This document shows, in pieces, positions 40,520 to 48,268 of a DNA stretch of 64,000 nucleotides. Below the pieces are notes generated by a model. The model ran no database searches, was not told the origin of the DNA, and saw nothing but the letters and a program-made list of their open reading frames with translations. Every line of letters starts with the position of its first letter. The stretch's first letter is position 1. The translations under genes and the position numbers were made by a program. The DNA lies in the NCBI RefSeq assembly GCF_018494035.1, contig NZ_JABBFO010000001.1, forward strand, positions 186,001-250,000, written 5' to 3'. Source of the stretch: Rosenbergiella australiborealis (GTDB taxonomy: Bacteria; Pseudomonadota; Gammaproteobacteria; Enterobacterales; Enterobacteriaceae).

Positions 40520-42607
40520 ATGAGTAACCGCTATGTGATTGAAGCCCTGTTGCGTCCGGCGGTTGAGCTGAATACTGCTGTCGTGGCCGGTATGGCGGCA
40601 TATGTTTGTGTAAAGGCTCCCTGGGCTGTGGCGCTGGCACCTTCAGTCAGTTATGTGACCGCGTCTGGCTTCGCGGTGTTATCCGTTGTGCGTGCCCGGC
40701 AGGGGATGAAGATCCTTCGTTATCGCCGCAATCTGACCCGGCTCCCCCGCTACGTCATGAGCGCCGGACAGATACCGGTCAGCCATCAGCGCCTATTTCT
40801 CGGGCGCGGGTTTCGCTGGACGCAAAAACACACCCAGCGACTGCAGGATACGCTACGTCCGGAAGTGGCGAAGTACCTGCAGCCAGGCTGGCTGTATCAG
40901 ACCGCTCGCTGGCTGGAAATGAGGACGGAGCACTCAGCTCCGGGGCTGGGGAAACTGCTGCGTACGGATTCGCCCCTGAACCCGGTTCGCCCATTGCCGC
41001 AGGTGGGTGGTAATCCGGTGCTGCATGGCATTGAGCCGAATGAGCAGGATGTCTGGCTGACGCTGCTGGAGCGTGTGGGGCACACCATCGTCTATGGCAC
41101 CACCCGCGTGGGAAAAACACGCCTGGCAGAGCTGCTGGTTACCCAGGATATTCGTCGCGGTGAAGTTACCATTGTTTTTGACCCGAAGGGCGATGCCGAT
41201 CTGATGAAGCGCGTCTGGGCTGAAACATACCGTGCCGACCGGGGCGACGCGCTGTATATTTTCCACCTGGGCTGGCCCGAAATCTCCGCCCGCTATAACG
41301 CAGTAGGACGTTTTGGTCGTGTTTCCGAAGTGACGTCCCGCGTGGCGGGGCAGTTGTCCGGCGAAGGGAACAGTGCGGCGTTTCGCGAGTTTGCCTGGCG
41401 GTTCGTCAACATCATCGCCCGGGCTCTGGTGGCACTGGGGGAGCGTCCGGATTACACGCTGATTATGCGCTATGTGAATAATATTGCCGATCTGTATATT
41501 CGTTACGCTGAGAAGGTTATCCGTGAGCAGCTTCCCTCGTTACAGGCACAAATTCAGAATAACGAGCAGGTTCTGGGGGATGATGATGTTCCACGGAATA
41601 TGCAGGGGCAGCCGGATGCGGTACGTATCTGGTCCATTGAGGTGGCACTCAGTTCAGAAGAAGGAAAGCAGCTTTATGATCCCATTCTGGATGGTCTGCG
41701 TAGCGCAGTACGCTATGACCGTACCTATTTTGATAAAATTGTGGCTTCCCTGCTGCCTTTGCTGGAGAAATTGACAACCGGGAAAATAGCGGAGTTGCTG
41801 GCACCGGACTATCTGGATATGAGCGATTCACGACCGATTTTTGACTGGGAGCAGATAATCCGCAAAAAGGCCGTGGTGTATATCGGCCTCGATGCGCTCA
41901 GCGACAGTGAAGTGGCCAGCGCCGTGGGAAACTCCATGTTTGCCGATCTGGTGAGCGTGGCGGGTCACATCTACAAGCACGGTATTCATGCCGGGCTACC
42001 GGGAGAGGGGGAGAGCAAGGTCCCGATTAACCTGCACTGTGATGAGTTCAATGAGCTGATGGGTGATGAATTTATCCCGCTTATTAACAAAGGGGGTGGC
42101 GCTGGCATGCAGGTGACGGCCTACACTCAGACCTCATCGGATATTGAGGCCCGGATCGGCAATACGGCCAAAACGGCTCAGGTCCAGGGCAACTTCAACA
42201 ATCTGATTATGTTACGTGTCAGGGAGAACCGTACCGCCGAACTCCTGACCACGCAGCTGCCGCAGGTGGAGATTTACACCAAGACGCTGGTCTCTGGTCA
42301 TCAGGACACCGATATCAGTGCAGGCCAGGATTTTACCTCCAGTACGCAGGATCGTGTTGGGACGGTTAAGGTGCCGTTGTTGGAGCCGGCTGATGTGGTA
42401 ACACTACCGAAAGGGCAGGCATTCGCCCTGCTGGAAGGCGGGCAATTGTGGAAAATCCGCATGCCGCTGCCTGCCGGTGATGTGGATGATAAACTGATGC
42501 CGCAGAGTATTGCGAAAATTGCCGAAGAAATGCGCCGCAATTATCACAGTGGTGAAGCGTGGTGGAATGATGCACCGACCATGCCAGCAGGAGGTGAACG
42601 TGGCTGA
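40520..42607 (+). CDS. traD: Type IV coupling protein TraD (TIGR03743)
   Basis: A 695-residue coupling ATPase of the SXT/TOL TraD subfamily. Two hydrophobic N-terminal stretches lie near residues 17-55. Walker A is GTTRVGKTRL (Gly198, Lys199, Thr200), Walker B is HCDEFNEL (Asp508, Glu509), and ANTAKTAQVQGNF-type sensor sequences follow. It brings the relaxase-DNA complex to the mating channel and pumps DNA. The gene lies about 50 bases after the nuclease gene and its last bases overlap the TIGR03747 gene. GGAGGAAG precedes the ATG. Confidence 0.93.
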   Translation: MSNRYVIEALLRPAVELNTAVVAGMAAYVCVKAPWAVALAPSVSYVTASGFAVLSVVRARQGMKILRYRRNLTRLPRYVMSAGQIPVSHQRLFLGRGFRWTQKHTQRLQDTLRPEVAKYLQPGWLYQTARWLEMRTEHSAPGLGKLLRTDSPLNPVRPLPQVGGNPVLHGIEPNEQDVWLTLLERVGHTIVYGTTRVGKTRLAELLVTQDIRRGEVTIVFDPKGDADLMKRVWAETYRADRGDALYIFHLGWPEISARYNAVGRFGRVSEVTSRVAGQLSGEGNSAAFREFAWRFVNIIARALVALGERPDYTLIMRYVNNIADLYIRYAEKVIREQLPSLQAQIQNNEQVLGDDDVPRNMQGQPDAVRIWSIEVALSSEEGKQLYDPILDGLRSAVRYDRTYFDKIVASLLPLLEKLTTGKIAELLAPDYLDMSDSRPIFDWEQIIRKKAVVYIGLDALSDSEVASAVGNSMFADLVSVAGHIYKHGIHAGLPGEGESKVPINLHCDEFNELMGDEFIPLINKGGGAGMQVTAYTQTSSDIEARIGNTAKTAQVQGNFNNLIMLRVRENRTAELLTTQLPQVEIYTKTLVSGHQDTDISAGQDFTSSTQDRVGTVKVPLLEPADVVTLPKGQAFALLEGGQLWKIRMPLPAGDVDDKLMPQSIAKIAEEMRRNYHSGEAWWNDAPTMPAGGERG

Positions 42608-43358
42608 ACCTCAGCGTAATAGTCCTCCTCCGTCCCGGCCGGAGAAGCCACATGGTTTGCTTTATAATGTGTTCTGGGGCTGGCCCTGGGCACTGATCGG
42701 CATGCTGCTGGGTTCGCTGATGCTGAGCCTGCTGATTGAGTACACCGGCATAGCATTTTTCTGGCCGGAAGCGGGGGCAGCGCACAGTGAGGCGGTGATG
42801 AATACCGAACTGGGCTGGCTGTCGACAGAATTCACCCGTAGCCTGTTGCTGTCTGAGCCTTCTGTGACTGTTGTTAAATGGGTAACAGCAGCGTATCAGT
42901 GGCTGTTTGTTGACAGTGGTTTTACTGGCTGGATAAAGCAGCAGAATGTGTTGCAGACTGGCAGCGATAACGAGCTGACCCGTAATCTGAACAACTGGAG
43001 TGGGTGGCTTGCGGGCTATCTGCATGAATATCTGATGGCGACCGTATGGATATGCGTGATTACCCTGGTACGGGTAACCATACTGGTTCTGTCAGTCCCG
43101 CTGTTTCTGATGGTGGTGCTGGTTTCGCTGGTCGAAGGGCTGGGGCGCAGGGATCTTCGGCGCTATGGGGCGGGTTATGAAAGTTCGTTTGTTTATCACC
43201 ATGCTAAAAAGATGGTGAAACCAGCGATCGTAGTACCCATGATGCTGTATCTTTCCTGGCCGACGGCAGTATACCCCAACCTACTGCTGTTGCCTGCTGC
43301 CATATTGCTGGGTGTTGCTATCACGGTCACCACGGCTTCATTCAAGAAATATCTTTAG
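42600..43358 (+). CDS. ICE membrane protein TIGR03747 (PFL_4697 family)
   Basis: A 252-residue membrane protein with a proline-rich start, spans near 25-50, 170-200 and in the last 40 residues, and the family hallmark RRDLRRYGAGYESSFVYHHAKK (about 183-204). It travels with TraD in these elements and may form the inner-membrane base. The GTG at 42600 is chosen because GGAGG lies five bases before it; a longer frame from 42510 runs inside traD. A decayed relative is at 33410-33624. A long perfect hairpin follows it. Confidence 0.87.
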   Translation: MAEPQRNSPPPSRPEKPHGLLYNVFWGWPWALIGMLLGSLMLSLLIEYTGIAFFWPEAGAAHSEAVMNTELGWLSTEFTRSLLLSEPSVTVVKWVTAAYQWLFVDSGFTGWIKQQNVLQTGSDNELTRNLNNWSGWLAGYLHEYLMATVWICVITLVRVTILVLSVPLFLMVVLVSLVEGLGRRDLRRYGAGYESSFVYHHAKKMVKPAIVVPMMLYLSWPTAVYPNLLLLPAAILLGVAITVTTASFKKYL

Positions 43359-43370
43359 TTATCAGGGCTG

Positions 43371-43409
43371 GACGAAGACGCACAAAACTTGCTTTTGTGC
43401 GTCTTCGTC
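43371..43409. terminator. Long perfect hairpin (17-base stem)
   Basis: GACGAAGACGCACAAAA (43371-43387) pairs perfectly with 43393-43409 around a five-base loop. The stem ends in a run of T/A inside the arms but no T-run follows. It lies 12 bases after the TIGR03747 stop and marks the left border of a non-core insert, so it most likely ends the upstream part of the transfer operon. Confidence 0.7.
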
Positions 43410-43745
43410 AGCAGACAAGCCGATGAACGGTCATTTACAGGCGCGTCAGACTTATTTTGCTGTCGTTCTTGCTAGCATCGGATACTATCGACGTTTCCTT
43501 TGCCTTGGGCGTTGTTACACCACAGCGCTAAACTTAATCTGACAGGCTGTTCTGTGCCAAAAGCGTATGTTGCTAACATCAGTCTGTTTTAATCAACGGG
43601 GAGCAGGTCGATGATGCTGAATTTTCAAAAATTAAGCTCACAGTACACAATATGACCGATTATTTTGTTTACCAAATGAAGTTGCAAGTGGATAAAGAGT
43701 ATGAACATTAACGAACAATGGTACTGACAAAATTTCCGCAGGATT
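43410..43745. other. Non-coding stretch before cargo genes
   Basis: About 335 bases with no protein longer than some twenty residues. Two tiny overlapping frames (near 43611 and 43652) follow a GGGGAG sequence but resemble nothing known. No promoter or transfer origin could be assigned with confidence. Confidence 0.3.
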
Positions 43746-43765
43746 AAAAGCCCTTCAGGGCTTTT
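43746..43765 (-). terminator. Terminator of cargo gene
   Basis: AAAAGCCC and GGGCTTTT (43746-43753 with 43758-43765, four-base loop) at the stop codon of the minus-strand gene; the T-run lies in the 3-prime arm. Confidence 0.75.
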
Positions 43766-44441
43766 TGTCGTTGTCAGCTGGCGGCTGTTCATGAGTAAAA
43801 CTCTTAACGCCTAATCCAGTTGGATCATCCGCAGGCAACAATTTATCAACCAATCCCTTTGCTAGAGAATTAGCAGTGGCGCTTAAAGTTGGGTTTATAA
43901 TTGCCAATAAACCTACTATACAAGCTGTTGCAATTGCTCCACCTAAAACACTTATTACTGAGCCGCCAATGACTTTCAATAAAGCTAGTGAATTTCTTTT
44001 CCACCAACCTGGCTTAGTCTGGTTAACAGCCCAATCATTTGTTTTTACAGCCCATTCTTCACGCGCTTTTTTTTCAGCATCTAACGCACGTTGCTGCAAC
44101 TCATCAACTTCAATTTTATGAGCATTTTCGAGAGCAGTAATTGCCCCTTGATGGGCCAAATTGATGTCAGGCATAGCATTCTGAACCGCCTGTATCTCTA
44201 TCTCTTTGATAAGTAAATCGGCTTTGCTTCTGTAGGTATCGAGCCATTGGAAATCGTTCGCAACGCTATCGTGCCATTCTTGTAACTTCTTAGGGACTAA
44301 TGCTTCTCCAAAGTTAGCGTGAAAAAACTCTGCCCTTTCGTCTTTATGGGATTTATAGATTGCATATGATATTAATTGCGGGGCATCTGTTCTGTTTTTA
44401 ACCAGTTCCCTGAATACATATTTCTTTTGCTGTCCCGTCAT
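43755..44441 (-). CDS. Unknown membrane protein, ICE cargo
   Basis: About 228 residues if started at MTGQQKKYVFRELVKN. The N-terminal third (DAPQLISYAIYKSHKDERAEFFHANFGEA) resembles the head of small phage- and plasmid-borne membrane proteins of unknown function. Then a helical region with a likely coiled coil (ENAHKIEVDELQQRALDAEKKAREEW) and a strong hydrophobic hairpin near the end (LLKVIGGSVISVLGGAIATACIVGLLAII), followed by a short acidic and basic tail. I do not recognise the family. A longer frame to 44567 runs through the terminator of the neighbouring gene and is rejected. No strong ribosome site precedes 44441, so the start is uncertain. Lower in G+C than the tra genes and on the opposite strand. 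Confidence 0.6.
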   Translation of the reverse strand: MTGQQKKYVFRELVKNRTDAPQLISYAIYKSHKDERAEFFHANFGEALVPKKLQEWHDSVANDFQWLDTYRSKADLLIKEIEIQAVQNAMPDINLAHQGAITALENAHKIEVDELQQRALDAEKKAREEWAVKTNDWAVNQTKPGWWKRNSLALLKVIGGSVISVLGGAIATACIVGLLAIINPTLSATANSLAKGLVDKLLPADDPTGLGVKSFTHEQPPADNDKKP

Positions 44442-44450
44442 AATCAATCC

Positions 44451-44477
44451 ATAAAAAGCGCCCCAATCGGGGCGCTT
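44451..44477 (-). terminator. Terminator between the two cargo genes
   Basis: AGCGCCCC with GGGGCGCT (44457-44464 with 44469-44476) and, on the minus strand, five T directly after. It ends the 131-residue gene and lies upstream of the next, so the two cargo genes are probably not one simple operon. Confidence 0.88.
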
Positions 44478-44488
44478 AATGATAACCG

Positions 44489-44884
44489 TTATTGTGCTGC
44501 TATTTTGGAGCTCGAGGCTGACCCAACAGCTATATTTTCGCCATGATCGGCAGAATCCAGCTGGCAATCAAATTCATGAATTGTCACACCAATCTCATAT
44601 TCTTGATGGACATCTGTGACTAAACGACACTGGCGAAATGACTTATAACCTGCGCTTATTAAGGCTGCTTGTGTGCGGTTTAGATTGGTTGTATTCAAGC
44701 CGTAGAACACTTCATATGGCTCATTCAGATTCACAATGTGCATGTCCAGCACAGCACGATTTGGAACTTCATGTTCGTGCTTACCGAGGTTTACCCTCCT
44801 TTCATGAATCTGTTTCAGCGCGGATTTCGCCATATCGCGGATTTCATCAGGTTCAAAACCTGGAATGAAGTAGTTGTCTTTCAT
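44489..44884 (-). CDS. Unknown 131-residue protein, ICE cargo
   Basis: A cytoplasmic, mostly polar protein: MKDNYFIPGFEPDEIRDMAK, LDMHIVNLNEPYEVFYGLN, then VHQEYEIGVTIHEFDCQLDSADHG and a serine/alanine-rich tail. No membrane span, signal or known motif is seen, and I do not recognise the family. GGGGGAG lies five bases before the ATG, so expression is credible. It lies in the same insert as the membrane protein, transcribed against the transfer operon, and ends at a strong terminator. Confidence 0.65.
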   Translation of the reverse strand: MKDNYFIPGFEPDEIRDMAKSALKQIHERRVNLGKHEHEVPNRAVLDMHIVNLNEPYEVFYGLNTTNLNRTQAALISAGYKSFRQCRLVTDVHQEYEIGVTIHEFDCQLDSADHGENIAVGSASSSKIAAQ

Positions 44885-45131
44885 AGTTACTCCCCCGACA
44901 TTTCCCTTATTTTACACGTTCGACAACCGTTTGTGCAAATAATCCTCAGTGCAAGAACTGTATGAAGGTTTTTGCCATAACTTGTTGCCCGTAGCTTAGC
45001 TCGATAACTCTGATGATATTGGCACAAACCGCACGCGACACTTAGGTGAGATGATGCTGGAACACTTCGCGAAGAAAGACATTCGCTTTCGACCCCATAC
45101 AATACAAACAACTCAGATGTTCGTCTGATAG

Positions 45132-45299
45132 ATGTCTATCTTTGTAAAAAATCCGAATGACTTCAGCCGTCATATGATTGAATTTGTCTTCCTTCTCAAT
45201 GTTGGCATTTCCTACTTCTCCACAAAATTTTCAGAAACGCAAAAAGAGTTTATCGCTGACTTGCCTTCCTCTCCAGCCCATTCTGTAAGCACCTGTTAA
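45132..45299 (+). CDS. Small conserved-looking ICE protein (55 residues)
   Basis: A 55-codon frame, MSIFVKNPNDFSRHMIEF followed by VFLLNVGISYFSTKFSETQ and a short tail, in the direction of the transfer genes and 17 bases before the RAQPRD gene. The amphipathic phenylalanine-rich helix and the polar ends look like a real small protein, and the position (just before RAQPRD) fits a small gene of this ICE family. The ribosome site is weak, so the start is the least sure part. Confidence 0.55.
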   Translation: MSIFVKNPNDFSRHMIEFVFLLNVGISYFSTKFSETQKEFIADLPSSPAHSVSTC

Positions 45300-45316
45300 T
45301 ACTCAAGGAGGCGCGT

Positions 45317-45658
45317 ATGAATCATCCCCGTCCGGCCTGGCGATATATTGCCTGCATACCGGGCATCACTGGCTTATTGCTGTTGGCCACATTGTCCACG
45401 ACGGCACATGCAGCAGAAAAAGACGAGCTTGCCTCGGTCCAGCGCCAGCTGGATCAGGTACAGGCCTCCCTTGAACGCGCCCGTGTGGCGGCGGCTCAGT
45501 CAGATCCTGCTGAACAGGGGCGCTTCTTTTTTGACTACCGTCAGGCCACATCCGATTTAAACACCATTCGTGCCGGTATTGACCGCTATCTGGAGCCATC
45601 CCGGCCCCAACCCCGGGCTTCATCTGTCAGCGGCAATTATCGTCGGGAGCGTCCCTGA
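45317..45658 (+). CDS. ICE protein of RAQPRD family (TIGR01690)
   Basis: A 113-residue exported protein with a signal peptide (to AHAAE, about residue 33) and a helical mature part: LASVQRQLDQVQASLERARVAAAQSDP, then FFDYRQATSDLNTIRAGIDRYLEPSRPQPR, which holds the variable form of the RAQPRD family signature. It restarts the transfer operon after the cargo insert. AAGGAGG lies seven bases before the ATG. The stop overlaps the next start (TGATG). Confidence 0.85.
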   Translation: MNHPRPAWRYIACIPGITGLLLLATLSTTAHAAEKDELASVQRQLDQVQASLERARVAAAQSDPAEQGRFFFDYRQATSDLNTIRAGIDRYLEPSRPQPRASSVSGNYRRERP

Positions 45659-45900
45659 TGGGCATGACCTCCGCACAATCGACCGCCTTTAAAGCGGCCT
45701 CCGGCAATGTCGAAGTCAGCATTCTGCACCTGGTCTGCATCGGTGTGTTGCTGGCCTTTCTGTTTCTGTGGGCCGCATGGGCACTGTCCGATGTGTGGAC
45801 CGGCTGGAGTAACGAGAAAGTTCGGAATGCTGCGCTGGGTCGCTTTGCTATCCGGGCCGTGCTCCTGCTGGTTGTAAGTATCTGGATGTTTGCCAGTTGA
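45658..45900 (+). CDS. ICE membrane protein TIGR03758 (DUF3262)
   Basis: An 80-residue protein with two membrane spans (about 22-43 and 62-79) and the family region FKAASGNVEVSILHL before the first, WTGWSNEKVRNAALGRFAIRAV between them. It is a small core protein of the mating apparatus in this ICE type, pilin-like in size and topology. Start overlaps the RAQPRD stop by one base. Confidence 0.87.
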   Translation: MGMTSAQSTAFKAASGNVEVSILHLVCIGVLLAFLFLWAAWALSDVWTGWSNEKVRNAALGRFAIRAVLLLVVSIWMFAS

Positions 45901-45930
45901 ATTAAACAATCAATTTCTGGAGAAAAATTT

Positions 45931-46317
45931 ATGTATCACTTTGCGTCTATTGCCACCCGCGTGCGTCGTGGTATTGACCGCGTTATTAACCGTGCTTTCA
46001 CGTGGGCGTTACTGGTCTGGCTGACCTGTAAACCCGCATTTGCTGACCTGCCAACGGTTGAAGCGCCAACCTCTAATGGCGGATCTGGTCTGATGGGACA
46101 GATCAAAGGCTATCTGCAGGATGGTGTCGTTATTGGCGGACTGGTAGTGGCGGCCATTGCGTTCATTAATGTAGCGATTGCTGCAGTCCATACCTTTACC
46201 GAGGTCCGGAATGAGAAGTCAACCTGGACGAAGTTTGGCTCCATCATCGTAGTGGGGGTGGTGTTACTGGTTGCCGTTATCTGGCTGCTGGGCAAGTCCG
46301 CCAGCATTATTCTCTGA
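45931..46317 (+). CDS. ICE membrane protein TIGR03745, pilin-like
   Basis: A 128-residue protein with an N-terminal signal (to AFADLP, about residue 37) and two hydrophobic segments (about 68-90 and 105-124), the layout of VirB2/TraA-type pilins and the TIGR03745 family. VEAPTSNGGSGLMGQIKGYLQDG opens the mature chain. It is the likely pilin subunit of the element by analogy. GGAG precedes the ATG. Confidence 0.85.
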   Translation: MYHFASIATRVRRGIDRVINRAFTWALLVWLTCKPAFADLPTVEAPTSNGGSGLMGQIKGYLQDGVVIGGLVVAAIAFINVAIAAVHTFTEVRNEKSTWTKFGSIIVVGVVLLVAVIWLLGKSASIIL

Positions 46318-46326
46318 GGCGGCCCC

Positions 46327-46683
46327 ATGCAGACCATTCGCTTTTTACCTGACCGCCTGAACAGTGAACCTGTCGTGTTTCGCGGATTCACTACACCGGA
46401 GATGGGACTGGCCGCCCTAGCCGGTCTGGGCGTGGGGCTGCTCCTGTCTCTGCCATTTATCCCTCTTGCCGGCTGGGTCATTATCCCGACCGGCATGTTA
46501 CTGGCGCCGCTGATGGTTACCGGTTTCGGCGGTCGGTGGCTAAGCCGCATCAAACGCGGTAAGCCGGAAAACTATATCTGGCAGCGACTTGAGGTGTTCA
46601 AACGTCGCCATAGTCTGGGCAACCCGACACTGATCGTTGATGCCCGGGGATGGTCCCTGAAACGAACCGGGAGAGAAAAATGA
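46327..46683 (+). CDS. ICE protein TIGR03750 (TraL/VirB3-like)
   Basis: A 118-residue protein starting MQTIRFLPDRLNSEPVVFRGFTTPEMG, the hallmark of TIGR03750, with two spans near 33-72. Small size, topology and place between the pilin-like gene and the TIGR03746 gene match TraL/VirB3 of other type IV systems, which link the pilus base to the VirB4 ATPase. Overlaps the next gene by four bases. Confidence 0.87.
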   Translation: MQTIRFLPDRLNSEPVVFRGFTTPEMGLAALAGLGVGLLLSLPFIPLAGWVIIPTGMLLAPLMVTGFGGRWLSRIKRGKPENYIWQRLEVFKRRHSLGNPTLIVDARGWSLKRTGREK

Positions 46684-47339
46684 GCCGTTTTCGTCATGCG
46701 GTCAAAGACCGGGATCAGCATATTATGACACTGCGTATTGCCTGCTGTGTGCTGGTCTTTTTCCTGTTAATCACCTGCGCCGGCTGGATGCTGGCCCCAA
46801 ACAAACTGACTGTCCATAACCCGCCGGATTTACGTACTGGCAGTACCCGACCCTGGTGGGAAGTACCGGCGTCATCGGTCTATTCCTTTGCCTTCTATAT
46901 TTTCCAGCAGCTCAACGCTTGGCCGAAAAATGGTGAAGTGGATTATCCGGCAAAAATTCATGCGTTGTCAGCCTATCTGACCCCGGGGTGCCAGGATTAT
47001 CTGAATACCGAGGCCCAGAAAAGAAGCAACGCTGGCGAACTGACTGACCGTGTTCGTGTGGTGTATGAAATTCCCGGTCGGGGTTATCAGTCGAAGAGCG
47101 TCAGCGTTATCAGCAGAGATAACTGGGTGGTGCGTCTCGACCTGGTGGCGGATGAGTATTTTCATGCTGAACCGGTAAAACGCGCCCTAGTCCGTTATCC
47201 ACTGAAAGTGGTGCGCTGGGAAGGGGATGCTGAGCGCAATCCGTTTGGTCTGGCGCTGGATTGCTATGACGGTGTACCGCAGCGACTGGAGGCGGCATTA
47301 CCGACGGAAATCCCTGCGAAATCAGGAGTATTTCAGTAA
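46680..47339 (+). CDS. ICE protein TIGR03746 (TraE-like)
   Basis: A 219-residue protein with one N-terminal span (about 20-40: LRIACCVLVFFLLITCAGWM) and a periplasmic domain with SVYSFAFYIFQQLNAWPKNGE, the TIGR03746 signature. The layout is that of TraE/VirB8 assembly proteins. The start at 46680 overlaps the previous stop (ATGA); a longer frame from 46650 lies inside the previous gene. Confidence 0.87.
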   Translation: MSRFRHAVKDRDQHIMTLRIACCVLVFFLLITCAGWMLAPNKLTVHNPPDLRTGSTRPWWEVPASSVYSFAFYIFQQLNAWPKNGEVDYPAKIHALSAYLTPGCQDYLNTEAQKRSNAGELTDRVRVVYEIPGRGYQSKSVSVISRDNWVVRLDLVADEYFHAEPVKRALVRYPLKVVRWEGDAERNPFGLALDCYDGVPQRLEAALPTEIPAKSGVFQ

Positions 47340-48268
47340 TGAAGATCCGTAATCATACCCGCGCTGGGCTGATGGCGCTGTCCCTTTTGCTGTTGCCGCT
47401 GGTCTTTCTGCATAGCGAGCCGGCTAAGGCTGATAAATTTATGAAATGGGAGCGTATCCCGTTGCAAATCCCGTTGCAGGTGGGGCAGGAACGGGTGGTA
47501 TTTGTGGATAAAAATGTCCGGGTGGGGTTTCCTCCGGCACTCAACGGTAAGCTGCGTGTGCAGAGCACCGGCGGGGCAGTCTACCTGAAGGCCGACAGCG
47601 CTTTTCCTCAGACACGGGTGCAGTTGCAGGATGTGGAAAGCGGTGAGGTTATTCTTCTCGATGTCGCCGCCGGTGAAAAAGGTCCTTCCGAGCCCGTTCG
47701 CCTGGTCTACAGCGGCGAGGTGAACATGGTAAGCAGTACGGCCGATACCCGTCGACAGACAGAAAACAGCAGCGGCAGTATCCAGCCGGGAAGTGATGAC
47801 GGTACGCAGGCGAAGCGTAAAAAGGTGCAGTACAGCGCTCCCGTTCCGGTATTGCTGACCCGTTATGCTGCACAGAACCTGTATGCGCCGCTGCGTACGG
47901 TCGAAGCCGTGCCGGGTATCCGCCCGGTGAATCCGCATCTGCCCAAACGCCTGACAACGCTGTATCCCTCCGAAGCCATAACGGCCACGCCGCTGTCCGC
48001 CTGGGGCGTGGCAAATCGCGCCGTCGTGGCTGTTCGCCTGCAGAACAACACCAGCCGCAGGATTGTACTAGATCCCCGTGCCCTGCAGGGGCAGTTTGTC
48101 GCGGCGACGTTCCAGCACCGCTGGCTGGGGCCGGTGGGCACGCCGGAAGATACCACCACAGTCTATATCGTGACGGGCACGCGGCCGAAGAGCGCTTTTA
48201 TCGCTGAACCTTCCTCGATGCGTAAGGCTGTTCGTACCGCGAAGAAGGAGGTCAGCCATGCAGATTAA
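47339..48268 (+). CDS. ICE protein TIGR03749 (TraK/VirB9-like)
   Basis: A 309-residue exported protein, signal to AKA-DK near residue 31. The mature start KFMKWERIPLQIPLQVGQERVVFVDKNVRVGFPPAL is typical of TIGR03749 and resembles the N-terminal beta domain of TraK/VirB9 outer-membrane core proteins. A proline/serine-rich middle and a second beta domain (PLSAWGVANRAVVAVRLQNNTS) follow. The start overlaps the previous stop by one base (TAATG) and the end overlaps TIGR03752 by 11 bases. Confidence 0.87.
   Translation: MKIRNHTRAGLMALSLLLLPLVFLHSEPAKADKFMKWERIPLQIPLQVGQERVVFVDKNVRVGFPPALNGKLRVQSTGGAVYLKADSAFPQTRVQLQDVESGEVILLDVAAGEKGPSEPVRLVYSGEVNMVSSTADTRRQTENSSGSIQPGSDDGTQAKRKKVQYSAPVPVLLTRYAAQNLYAPLRTVEAVPGIRPVNPHLPKRLTTLYPSEAITATPLSAWGVANRAVVAVRLQNNTSRRIVLDPRALQGQFVAATFQHRWLGPVGTPEDTTTVYIVTGTRPKSAFIAEPSSMRKAVRTAKKEVSHAD

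Noticed and set aside
42366-43025. 219-residue minus-strand frame across the traD/TIGR03747 junction
   Set aside because: Shadow of two recognised plus-strand genes; no domain and no start signals.
44442-44567. Upstream extension of the cargo membrane protein gene
   Set aside because: The extra 42 codons run back through a strong terminator hairpin and the end of the neighbouring gene; the recognisable protein begins at MTGQQKKY.
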